Shown piece after piece: positions 15,971-23,123 of a stretch of 32,111 nucleotides of DNA. Numbering within the stretch: position 1 is the first letter of the stretch; each line of letters begins with the position of its first letter. The translations under genes were made by a program, and so were the position numbers. Origin of the DNA: Prosthecobacter sp. (GTDB taxonomy: Bacteria; Verrucomicrobiota; Verrucomicrobiia; Verrucomicrobiales; Verrucomicrobiaceae); assembly GCF_029946185.1 (NCBI RefSeq), contig NZ_JAQSEA010000172.1, positions 1-32,111 on the forward strand, given 5' to 3'. The notes beneath the pieces were generated by a model. The model ran no database searches, was not told where the DNA came from, and saw only the letters and a list, made by a program, of their open reading frames with translations.

Positions 15971-16774
15971 ATGTCCGCCGCACTTTTTTCAGCCGGCCTC
16001 GGTGATGTGATCCGAGTGTGTTATCAGCATGCTGGCTATCGCGTGCTGAGCGAAACCACTCAGCCGGTCCCCGTGATCATGGCTTCGCACAATCCGTTCT
16101 CCATCGAGATCTTCCGCCATCATCGCAATGCAAAAAATTTCATCCTCTACGATCTCGCGCACAAGTACGAAGAGTTCTTCAACGCCGGCCTGCGGGGGGC
16201 GGACATCAACCGTGCGTTGTGCGCCTTTGCCGGCCTGGATCATGAGCAGCTCATCCGCGGCCCTGCCAACGGACATGTGCCCGTGTTCGACGCCCCGGAC
16301 GACGTCGATTCACAGGGACACATCGTGTTTCAACCCTTCGCAGGCAACATCTCCCACCGTTCCCTGCCGCCGGATGTGATTGAAAAGACGGTGCAAGTGC
16401 TGCGCCGTTTACCCTGTCAGGTATTTGTGGTCACGCGCAGCTACCTCCGGCCCGGTGGAAACGGAAAAACGATTCACGCCGTGGAGGACGCACGTTCGGT
16501 CGAGGGCGGCAACATCACGGTGCTCGACAGTCTGACGGTGCCTGCCACACTCAACCTCATCAAGAACAGCCGCGCCTATGTGGGCAGCTGGTCCAGCCTG
16601 CAGCAGGCGGCCTGGTTTGAGAACAAGCCCGTGGCCGTATTTTACCCTGAGAACCATCACGATAAGTCACACCCCACGGACTACGCTTTTGGCATGGACC
16701 GCGACAACACGCTGGGACGGGAATACCCGCAGGTGGACGCCGCCGAACTGGCGGAGTTTCTGCAACGCTGGTGA
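15971..16774 (+). CDS. GT9-like (ADP-heptosyltransferase fold) glycosyltransferase
   Basis: ATG 15971 gives 267 residues starting MSAALFSAGLGDVIRVCYQH, where GLGDVI matches the Gly-rich N-terminal loop of GT9 enzymes. The C-terminal half has AYVGSWSSLQQAAWFENKPV followed by AVFYPENHHDKSHP, equivalent to the D-S-G-x-x-H-L-A-A...K-P-V...F-G-P block that binds the ADP-sugar. The usual Asp-Ser-Gly is Ser-Trp-Ser here. The protein is shorter than typical GT9 members (about 330-350), mainly at the N-terminus. Its sugar and acceptor are unknown. Its TGA directly abuts the stop codon of the convergent pyruvyl transferase gene, which suggests the two belong to one surface-glycan locus. Confidence 0.65.
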   Translation: MSAALFSAGLGDVIRVCYQHAGYRVLSETTQPVPVIMASHNPFSIEIFRHHRNAKNFILYDLAHKYEEFFNAGLRGADINRALCAFAGLDHEQLIRGPANGHVPVFDAPDDVDSQGHIVFQPFAGNISHRSLPPDVIEKTVQVLRRLPCQVFVVTRSYLRPGGNGKTIHAVEDARSVEGGNITVLDSLTVPATLNLIKNSRAYVGSWSSLQQAAWFENKPVAVFYPENHHDKSHPTDYAFGMDRDNTLGREYPQVDAAELAEFLQRW

Positions 16775-17668
16775 TCAACGTGGCATGAAACGACGCAGCA
16801 CCTCGAAATGCGTGGTCGCGGCGCCGGTTGTTTCATCCAGATTTTCCATGCGGATTTTGTAAGGCACGTCAACCGGCGTGATAAACGGCACCCGGCTCAC
16901 ACGGGCGAAGATCATCCCATGATAGCGGCCAGTGATGACCAGTCGTGACCGCGCAATCGTCTCAAACGCCACCTGCGGCCCGGCACCTGCAACGATCTGC
17001 GCCTGCGGAAAACGTTCCGCAGCTTCGCTGAGCAATGCGTGATCATCCACCGCCGCCCCCATCCCCAGCCAGGTCACCGCCACGCCGCTCGCGGCAAACT
17101 GCCGCAGGTAATGGTTCATCAGCATATTGCGCGCATTGACTAGGCCTGCTGGAACCAGAGTGATGGACCGCACGTCCTCCAAGGGTGTCGCAATTTCAGG
17201 CTGGTAGAGATAGGCGGCATCAGGAGCAAAAACGACATCTTCACGTCCACTGAGCTCCTGCGCGATGAGCACGCAACGGGGTGAGCGAAGGGTGATAAAA
17301 TGTGCCTGCTTTAAATAGTAGGCCCACGGTTGCAGCGTGGCGGCATCGTCGGCCTCACAGTTGTTCTGAAATTGAAAGCCGCAGGAAAGAAACCCCCACG
17401 GAATGCCACGCTGGATCGCCGCATCCATGTAGAACTTCATGCAGCGGAAATGCGGCGATTCGATTTCCTCAGCTCCTGCTTTCCCATGGTTGTAAACAAT
17501 CCCGCCGCCTCCCATGACGAGCATGTCCAGATCTTCCGGCAGAGCTGCGGGGAGATCTGAATTGTAAATCACCAGCTCGTGCGCCGGCAGCTCCTGCGCA
17601 AAGACCAGCGGATAAGTGTCATCCCCGACGTTGCCATAACCTGATGCTCCGACGAAAGCGATTTTCAT
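16775..17668 (-). CDS. Polysaccharide pyruvyl transferase family protein
   Basis: ATG 17668 gives 297 residues; the open frame extends 73 codons upstream but that part does not look coding. The start MKIAFVGASGYGNVGDD carries the G-N-x-G-D motif of PF04230 (CsaB/WcaK type). LDMLVMGGGGIVYNHGK is the Gly-rich loop and VITGRYHGMIFARVSRVPFI matches the C-terminal R-x-H-G-x-x-F-A block. Family members move pyruvate from phosphoenolpyruvate onto sugars of exopolysaccharide or cell-wall polymers, making an acidic ketal. The catalytic His of the R-Y-H-G motif is present. The enzyme is cytoplasmic and probably acts on a lipid-linked precursor. It is divergent from the DUF1579 gene. Confidence 0.82.
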   Translation of the reverse strand: MKIAFVGASGYGNVGDDTYPLVFAQELPAHELVIYNSDLPAALPEDLDMLVMGGGGIVYNHGKAGAEEIESPHFRCMKFYMDAAIQRGIPWGFLSCGFQFQNNCEADDAATLQPWAYYLKQAHFITLRSPRCVLIAQELSGREDVVFAPDAAYLYQPEIATPLEDVRSITLVPAGLVNARNMLMNHYLRQFAASGVAVTWLGMGAAVDDHALLSEAAERFPQAQIVAGAGPQVAFETIARSRLVITGRYHGMIFARVSRVPFITPVDVPYKIRMENLDETTGAATTHFEVLRRFMPR

Positions 17669-17764
17669 GTGCTGGAATGTTACCACAGAACCGGGTGGGA
17701 ATGAAACCTCCAGGGAGGTGCGGAACCGAAAATAACATGGCTCACAAAAAATCCGCTTGTCTCG

Positions 17765-17782
17765 TTTAACCATTTGGTTAAA
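17765..17782. promoter_or_regulatory. Perfect palindrome, probable ArsR-family operator
   Basis: TTTAACCATTTGGTTAAA is an 18-base palindrome with 8-base arms around TT. It lies 28 bases before the DUF1579 start, between a possible -35 (TTGTCT, 17757-17762) and a possible -10 (TAAATA, 17779-17784, 16-base spacing). That places it where a repressor would block RNA polymerase. The ArsR gene two positions downstream is the obvious binder, by autoregulation. Confidence 0.65.
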
Positions 17783-17810
17783 TATTGTCACGGTTACACA
17801 CCACACACCT

Positions 17811-18329
17811 ATGAAAACAAATCTGCTTCTTATCACCCTCTCCCTCCTCTCCTCGGTGCTCATCACGTCCGCGGGTGAACAGCCCAAACCCTACACCGGT
17901 ACTGCGGAGTTTGAGAAACTGAAAACTCTGGCCGGTGACTGGCGGGCCAAAGCCGATATGGGCCAGGGACCAACGACAGTGACCACACAATATCGCGTCA
18001 TCGCCAGCGGCAGCGCACTGGAGGAGCGCATGTTCCCCAACACGCCCAACGAAATGGTCACCCTCTATCACGAGAAAGACGGCAAGCTCGTGCTCACGCA
18101 TTACTGCATGTTATGCAACCGGCCCAGCATGACGCTGGTAAAGTCCGCCGCCAAATCCCTCACCTTCGACTTGAGCAAGGAAAGCGAGATCAAAGTGGAC
18201 ACGGAAAAACACATGCACACCGCCGTCATCACCTTTGTGGATGCGGATCATGTGACGCAGAACTGGACACTTTTCGACCAGGGCAAGGCCCAGCAGGAAC
18301 ATCCCTTCCAATTTGAGCGCGTGAAGTAA
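17811..18329 (+). CDS. DUF1579-like secreted protein
   Basis: This encodes 172 residues from ATG 17811. A signal peptide (MKTNLLLITLSLLSSVLITS, cleavage near residue 21) precedes a domain that starts EFEKLKTLAGDWRAKADMGQ, the L-x-G-x-W opening typical of DUF1579/lipocalin-like barrels. EERMFPNTPNEMVTLYHEKD and LTHYCMLCNRPSM follow. A possible C-M-L-C pair near residues 102-105 is notable in a secreted protein and might form a disulfide. No catalytic residues are known for this family. It sits behind the palindromic operator and 42 bases ahead of the ArsR gene, so both are probably co-transcribed and co-repressed. Confidence 0.75.
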   Translation: MKTNLLLITLSLLSSVLITSAGEQPKPYTGTAEFEKLKTLAGDWRAKADMGQGPTTVTTQYRVIASGSALEERMFPNTPNEMVTLYHEKDGKLVLTHYCMLCNRPSMTLVKSAAKSLTFDLSKESEIKVDTEKHMHTAVITFVDADHVTQNWTLFDQGKAQQEHPFQFERVK

Positions 18330-18371
18330 GCCCGCTTGCCAGCCCGGCACGCAGCATCCACTCGTTTCTCC

Positions 18372-18746
18372 ATGAGACGCGCCCCCCAGCCTCTGCTCCT
18401 TGATCTTGTCTTCGCCGCACTATCCGATGCCACGCGCCGCGGACTGCTTTCGCGGTTGATTGAGGGCGAGTCCACCGTCGGCACGCTCGCGGAGCCCTTG
18501 CAAATGTCCCTCCCGGCCGTCTCCAAACATCTGCGCGTGCTGGAGGATGCCGGCCTGCTCAAACGCCGCATCGAAGGCCGCACCCATTACATCACCGCCA
18601 ATCCCAAGCCCCTCCGTGAGGCCGTGAACTGGATCGAACGCCACCGCCAGATGTGGGAAGGCAGCTTCGACAGACTCGCCGCCCTCATGGAGCAGCCACC
18701 GCCAGAGCCACCCGCCAAAGAGTCCAGCAAACCCAAAAAGCCATGA
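18372..18746 (+). CDS. ArsR-family winged-helix transcriptional regulator
   Basis: This encodes 124 residues from ATG 18372. The core LLLDLVFAALSDATRRGLLS-RLIEGESTVGTLAEPLQ matches the ArsR fold. The recognition helix is MSLPAVSKHLRVLEDAGLLK and the wing is RRIEGRTHYITANPKPL. WIERHRQMWEGSFDRLAALM is typical of the sub-family encoded with AHSA1/SRPBCC (START-domain) proteins. No Cys-rich metal-binding motif (ELCVCDL) is present, so it is unlikely to sense arsenic. The C-terminus is a Pro/Lys-rich tail. Its stop overlaps an ATG in an ATGA arrangement, leading into a truncated frame at 18743. Confidence 0.92.
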   Translation: MRRAPQPLLLDLVFAALSDATRRGLLSRLIEGESTVGTLAEPLQMSLPAVSKHLRVLEDAGLLKRRIEGRTHYITANPKPLREAVNWIERHRQMWEGSFDRLAALMEQPPPEPPAKESSKPKKP

Positions 18747-18853
18747 GTACTCTCGTCTCAGACCGGCGAATCAGCTGCAGGAACTCCCGCACCATCTTTC
18801 AAGGCCTGTGGCTGACCAGTTTGGATTTGGCTTCCCGCCGTTGCTTCGTCTGA
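18743..18853 (+). pseudogene. Stub of an AHSA1/SRPBCC-type gene after arsR
   Basis: An ATG overlaps the arsR stop (ATGA). The 36-codon frame begins MSTLVSDRRI, resembling the N-terminus of AHSA1/SRPBCC partners of this ArsR type, which often start with (S/T)DREI(V)xTR. After about ten residues the similarity ends, and the frame runs into the 3' end of the convergent glycosyltransferase gene. No other frame restores a START domain. This looks like a partner gene lost by deletion or rearrangement around 18775-18800. The evidence is a short match plus position. Confidence 0.4.
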
Positions 18854-20247
18854 CACGGAGCGGCGGGCAGCAGTGCCCGAAACTTCCGTGCCACGTTCTT
18901 CCAGCGGAACTCTTCACGAAACACATGCTCAAGTCCTTGTGCGGCTAGGCGCGTGCGCGTCGCCTTGCTGTGATAAAGCGCCTGCAATGCATCCACAAAC
19001 GGGGCCTCATCCACCAGCTTCCCCGTAGTGTTGATCTCGGGATGAATGAGTGTACGTGAACACGTAATTTTGACCGCTGGCTTGGCCCACTCCCCCAGCG
19101 CGGAAGAGTCAGGCACGATCTGCGGAATGCCGCAGGCCATTCCCTCCATCGTGGTGAGCCCCCACCCTTCACCCAGCGTGGTGGTCATCTGCACGTCGAG
19201 ACAGTTGTAAATGTACTTCAGCCTGCGGGCATCCTGCAAATCACGGATGTCCTCCGCGCCGGTAAGTATCAGTCGGTCGGCAACACCATAATAACCGGCC
19301 ACTCGGCGTAGATCCCATCCCGTGTCCTTTTGCGCGCAGTGCAGCAGCAGATGCGCGTTGGTAATATGGTGCTGCTTGATCCAGGCGGCAAAAATCTGGA
19401 TCGTGAGATCAATCCGTTTGCGCGGCTGGTTGCGGTTGATGTTGCCAGCAATGAAGGCGTCTCGCGGCACCTGCAGCCCCAAAGTCCGCCGTGCCGCATG
19501 CCGGTTCACCGGTTGAAACACCTCCGTGTCGATGCCGTGTGGAATGACCCAGCGCCGCCCCGTAAAACCTGCTGCCACGGCTGCACGATAACCATAGTCC
19601 GTGTACCAAACAGCGGCATGCAGCCGGTTCAGTTCAACCATGGCCCCAGCATCGAGATTGCCGCCATCCACAGGCATGTAACCAATGATTGGAACACCCA
19701 CCGGCGCGATTTTGACAAATTGTGCGACGTTCCACCAGTCGTTGTTGATGACGACAGCGGCTGGATCAAACTCGGTGCAGAGATCCTTAAAGCGGTTCAT
19801 CCCCCACATGTCACCTCCCTGCCACGCAGGCATGACATGGTACGGCAGCTCATGCGGCGAACCATCGTAATTGACCCCTGACACAATGACCTCCCAGTCA
19901 TGACGCAAATGGTTCAATACCGCATGCGTGACCGTGGCGAAACCGGTGGGAACCAAAGCATCACCAATCCACAGCAAGCGCGGTTTCGTTGTGCGGCCCC
20001 CTTTCGAACTCACCCTGGGTTGCACCGCCCGCGACTGCACGCGGGCCTGGGTTGCCGCAGCAGTCCCTCCACTTGTCATGACCCCCATGCTGCTCGGAGA
20101 ACGTGAAACAGCAGCCGTCTTGGCGGTCACCTTTGTTTTCGTCTTCGCCGCAGGTGGCTTCTTCACACCCACATGAGCGGACTTGGCCTGCTGACTCACG
20201 TTTTTTGCAGCACTGCTTTTCTTCGGGGTGTTGGATCGCTTGTTCAT
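18799..20247 (-). CDS. GT4-type glycosyltransferase with a long basic N-terminal tail
   Basis: This encodes 482 residues. Residues 1 to about 88 are low-complexity and rich in Lys, Ala, Ser, Thr and Val (KKPPAAKTKTKVTAKTAAVS), like a histone H1-type tail, with almost no acidic residues. A GT-B fold follows: KPRLLWIGDALVPTGFATVT starts the first Rossmann domain, GRRWVIPHGIDTEVFQPVNR links to the second, and AGNINRNQPRKRIDLTIQIF plus LGEGWGLTTMEGMACGIPQI are the GT4 donor-binding motifs with the E-x7-E pattern. Donor and acceptor are unknown. The start is 16 bases after the kinase stop, suggesting co-transcription. The last 20 residues (KQRREAKSKLVSHRP) are basic and overlap the arsR-linked stub on the other strand. 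Confidence 0.85.
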   Translation of the reverse strand: MNKRSNTPKKSSAAKNVSQQAKSAHVGVKKPPAAKTKTKVTAKTAAVSRSPSSMGVMTSGGTAAATQARVQSRAVQPRVSSKGGRTTKPRLLWIGDALVPTGFATVTHAVLNHLRHDWEVIVSGVNYDGSPHELPYHVMPAWQGGDMWGMNRFKDLCTEFDPAAVVINNDWWNVAQFVKIAPVGVPIIGYMPVDGGNLDAGAMVELNRLHAAVWYTDYGYRAAVAAGFTGRRWVIPHGIDTEVFQPVNRHAARRTLGLQVPRDAFIAGNINRNQPRKRIDLTIQIFAAWIKQHHITNAHLLLHCAQKDTGWDLRRVAGYYGVADRLILTGAEDIRDLQDARRLKYIYNCLDVQMTTTLGEGWGLTTMEGMACGIPQIVPDSSALGEWAKPAVKITCSRTLIHPEINTTGKLVDEAPFVDALQALYHSKATRTRLAAQGLEHVFREEFRWKNVARKFRALLPAAPCQTKQRREAKSKLVSHRP

Positions 20248-20263
20248 GTTCTCTGGAGTGAAG

Positions 20264-21862
20264 CTAATCGAAGGACACTATTTTACATTCGGGCAGCAGG
20301 AGACCCAGTTTGTCCGCCAGCGAACCGCCTGCTGGCAGCCGGTTTTTGCTGATACGCAGGGTGTGGAGAGATCTGCACGCGGCCAGATGTTCAACCGCGT
20401 CATCCGTCAGCAAGGAGGTCGAGGAAAGATCCAGGCTTTTAAGCGTCGAAATGGCCGAGAGATGTACGAGCGCCGACACCGGCACCTCCATTCCACGCAG
20501 GCAAAGGTTGGACACCGTTCCCGCTTCAAGGGCAAGCTGGGTGAGTTGCTCCAATTCCTCTTCCGTCTTGAGGGGAACAGTGGATAAAGACGCTCGCCAG
20601 ATGGTGAACGGGCCGGGAGGCAGGTCCGTCCTGTATAAAATGTCAGCGCTCCCTCCCATTTGTTCCTCCTCGTTCGCTGCGGTCTTCACGTTCAAAAACC
20701 CCTCATGCGCCAAGACCCATTCCGCCAGTTTCATCTGCTCGGGTGCAGCCGGCTGGTTCGCCGTTCGGACAGGCTCCTCCGCTTGGGAAGACACCTCGCT
20801 GCTCTTCTCGGCACTCAGCCAGCCTGCCTGCCATGCAATGCCGGCGGCTCCGGCCAGCAGCAGCATCGCGCCTGCCATCCAGACCATCCTGCCTTTTGAA
20901 CGCAAAACTGGAGTCATCCGCACCGTGTCCGCACCGCTTGGAATCCTCACCGGTTCCCCCGTCGCCCGCACCACTTCGCTTCTGGCTGGCCGCCTGAAGT
21001 TCTTCCAGTTGTCGCTGTTTTTGAAGAGCTTCTCCAGCACCTGCGTCATGTCACGCACATGCTGGTAGCGCTTCTCTGGATTGTTTTGCATCGCCTTGCT
21101 GACGACCGCATCGATGCCCTTGTCCGCCCCCGAACGGATCGAGGGCGGCTCCCACACCCCTTTGGGAACATGCCCCGTGAAGAGTTCATAGATCATCACT
21201 CCCAGCGAATAGATGTCCGCCCGGTGGTCGATGTGCCTGCTCTGATCGAGCGCCTCTGGCGCGATGTAGTCGGGCGTGCCGATCGTCATGCCCGTGGCAG
21301 TGTAATCAACTGCCTGCTGGCCCATGACCTTCGCCAAACCAAAATCCGCCACCTTCACATTGCCGCGCTCATCGACGAGAATGTTGGCCGGCTTGATGTC
21401 ACGATGCACAATGCCGTGTTCGTGCGCAAACTGCAGCGCCTCACACACCTGAGTGATGATTTTGAGTATCTGTCTGGGCTCTGGTGGCGCTCTCTTCAGC
21501 AGGTGCTGCAAATCCATGCCGGAAACGAACTCCATGACGTAGTACATCTGCCCATCCGGTGTTTCGCCGAAGTCATGCACGCCGATGATATGAGGATGAT
21601 TTAACTGCGCGAGTGCATGGGCTTCGCGCTTGAAACGTTCGGCAAAGCTCTCCTTGTTCCGATGCACCTGCGGCAGCAGTTTCACCGCCACCGTGCGGTT
21701 GAGGCTCTTCTGTACCGCCTTGTAAACAGCTCCCATCCCGCCACGCTCGATAAACTGAATAAACTTATAGCCGGGAATCAATGCATCCAGTTCCTCCGTC
21801 GATGGCGGAATAAAGGGTTCAAAATGAACGGTGCCCCCCCCATGGTCATTCACCTGCTGCAT
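20264..21862 (-). CDS. Hanks-type Ser/Thr protein kinase with TM helix and LRR-like C-terminus
   Basis: This encodes 532 residues. The kinase domain spans about 30-285, with the Gly loop IERGGMGAVYKA, ATP-binding K61 in VAVKLLP, catalytic loop HRDIKPAN (H153, D155), DFG at 173-175 and APE at 201-203. The T-A-T-G-M-T-I-G-T-P-D-Y activation segment offers phosphorylatable Thr. A basic juxtamembrane linker carries RMTPVLRSKGR, then one TM helix (about 326-347). The outer part (about 360-532) has Leu-rich repeat-like units such as ISTLKSLDLSSTSLLTDDAV and CRSLHTLRISKNRLP instead of PASTA repeats, and may be a sensor. It is encoded between two GT4 genes on the same strand. All catalytic residues are present. 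Confidence 0.92.
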   Translation of the reverse strand: MQQVNDHGGGTVHFEPFIPPSTEELDALIPGYKFIQFIERGGMGAVYKAVQKSLNRTVAVKLLPQVHRNKESFAERFKREAHALAQLNHPHIIGVHDFGETPDGQMYYVMEFVSGMDLQHLLKRAPPEPRQILKIITQVCEALQFAHEHGIVHRDIKPANILVDERGNVKVADFGLAKVMGQQAVDYTATGMTIGTPDYIAPEALDQSRHIDHRADIYSLGVMIYELFTGHVPKGVWEPPSIRSGADKGIDAVVSKAMQNNPEKRYQHVRDMTQVLEKLFKNSDNWKNFRRPARSEVVRATGEPVRIPSGADTVRMTPVLRSKGRMVWMAGAMLLLAGAAGIAWQAGWLSAEKSSEVSSQAEEPVRTANQPAAPEQMKLAEWVLAHEGFLNVKTAANEEEQMGGSADILYRTDLPPGPFTIWRASLSTVPLKTEEELEQLTQLALEAGTVSNLCLRGMEVPVSALVHLSAISTLKSLDLSSTSLLTDDAVEHLAACRSLHTLRISKNRLPAGGSLADKLGLLLPECKIVSFD

Positions 21863-21939
21863 ACCGATGATTTAAGAACATCGAGGCGCTTTAGCAAGAC
21901 TCTAGACATCTCAAGGCAAAATAATCACTACAAACCGCT

Positions 21940-23112
21940 TCAGGCCGCCGCCTGGTAGGCCGCCAGCAGTTGCTCCACGCTGCGCTCCCAGTTCAGGTCC
22001 TGCGTCAGCCGCGCATGTCCTGCAGCACCCAAAGTTTGGCGGTGGGCCTCATCATCGAGCAGCGCCAAAATGGCATCCCCCAGTTTTTCCGCAGAGTTTT
22101 CCATGACATACACCGCACCCTCCCCGGCGGAATAACGCCCTTCAACCGTCCCAAACATGACCATCGGTTTGCCGAAAGCCATGTATTCCAGCACCTTGTT
22201 CATGGTGCAGTGGTCATTGTAGGCATTGATGGGATCACACGCCACGCCGAGGTCGATGCTGCGCAAAGCACGGCACAGGAATTCATCGCTGACTCGTCCG
22301 GGCATGCTGAGGTAATCCTGCAAGCCAAGACGGTCCCGCAAAGCGACCAGATCCGCATGCTCCGCACCTGAGCCCATAAGCAGAAATTGCACATCCGCAC
22401 GCCTTCGGGTTTTGACGATGTATTCGGCGGCACGCACGAGGTAGTCCACGCCGTCCGCACTGCCCATGACACCAATGTAACCCACCAGATGCCGCTTCCC
22501 GGAACGCAAGGATTCATCCGGCTTCGCCGCAGTGTTCATGCGACTCGGAGCCGTGCGCACGACGAACGCTCGGTCATCCCTCAGTTTGCCACGTCGTTTC
22601 ACCGCGCTCAGCACACTCTGATTCGTGGCGATCACCACATCCGCCAGCGCCAGCGTGGAACGCTCCGCTATGCGCACCGCCCAGTACATCAGCCCACGCT
22701 TGCCAAACTTCGCCTCAAACATTTCCGGCCAAAGATCATGCACGTCGAAGATGACTTTCACCCCGCCAAACAGCTTGAACGGCAACGCCACCAGAAACAG
22801 CAAATCCGGCGGATTGCACAGGTGAATGACGTCAAATCCGCCACGTCGCCACGCTTTGACAGCACACCAAAACTCCCCCCATAAAGCCGAGGCATACTCC
22901 GTGATGAATCCCCCCATCGAGCCAGCCTCACCGCTGATCCAATGCCGGTAAATCTGGATGCCTTCCAGCACTTCCTCCTCCTGCGTGTAGCCCCGCATCT
23001 GCGGGCAGATCACCGTGACCTCGTGTCCCGCATCACGCAGCGCGCAGGCTTCCTGCCACACGCGTCGGTCGAAGGGAACAGGAAGGTTCTCAACGAGGAT
23101 CAGGACGCGCAT
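21940..23112 (-). CDS. GT4-family glycosyltransferase
   Basis: ATG 23112 gives 390 residues. It starts MRVLILVENLPVPFDRRVWQ with EACALRDAGHEVTVICP, the classic GT4 N-terminus of lipopolysaccharide/exopolysaccharide transferases such as WbuB-like enzymes. FDVHDLWPEMFEAKFGKRG and GYIGVMGSADGVDYLVRAAE are further landmarks. The C-terminal domain has CTMNKVLEYMAFGKPMVMF with the E-x-M-A-x-G-K-P donor-binding block. Membrane-associating hydrophobic stretches occur around residues 98-115. It starts 11 bases after the rseP stop, so both are probably one transcript, and precedes the kinase gene by 77 bases. Sugar specificity is unknown; the neighbourhood points to surface polysaccharide. Confidence 0.9.
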   Translation of the reverse strand: MRVLILVENLPVPFDRRVWQEACALRDAGHEVTVICPQMRGYTQEEEVLEGIQIYRHWISGEAGSMGGFITEYASALWGEFWCAVKAWRRGGFDVIHLCNPPDLLFLVALPFKLFGGVKVIFDVHDLWPEMFEAKFGKRGLMYWAVRIAERSTLALADVVIATNQSVLSAVKRRGKLRDDRAFVVRTAPSRMNTAAKPDESLRSGKRHLVGYIGVMGSADGVDYLVRAAEYIVKTRRRADVQFLLMGSGAEHADLVALRDRLGLQDYLSMPGRVSDEFLCRALRSIDLGVACDPINAYNDHCTMNKVLEYMAFGKPMVMFGTVEGRYSAGEGAVYVMENSAEKLGDAILALLDDEAHRQTLGAAGHARLTQDLNWERSVEQLLAAYQAAA

Positions 23113-23123
23113 AGCGGCGGAAA

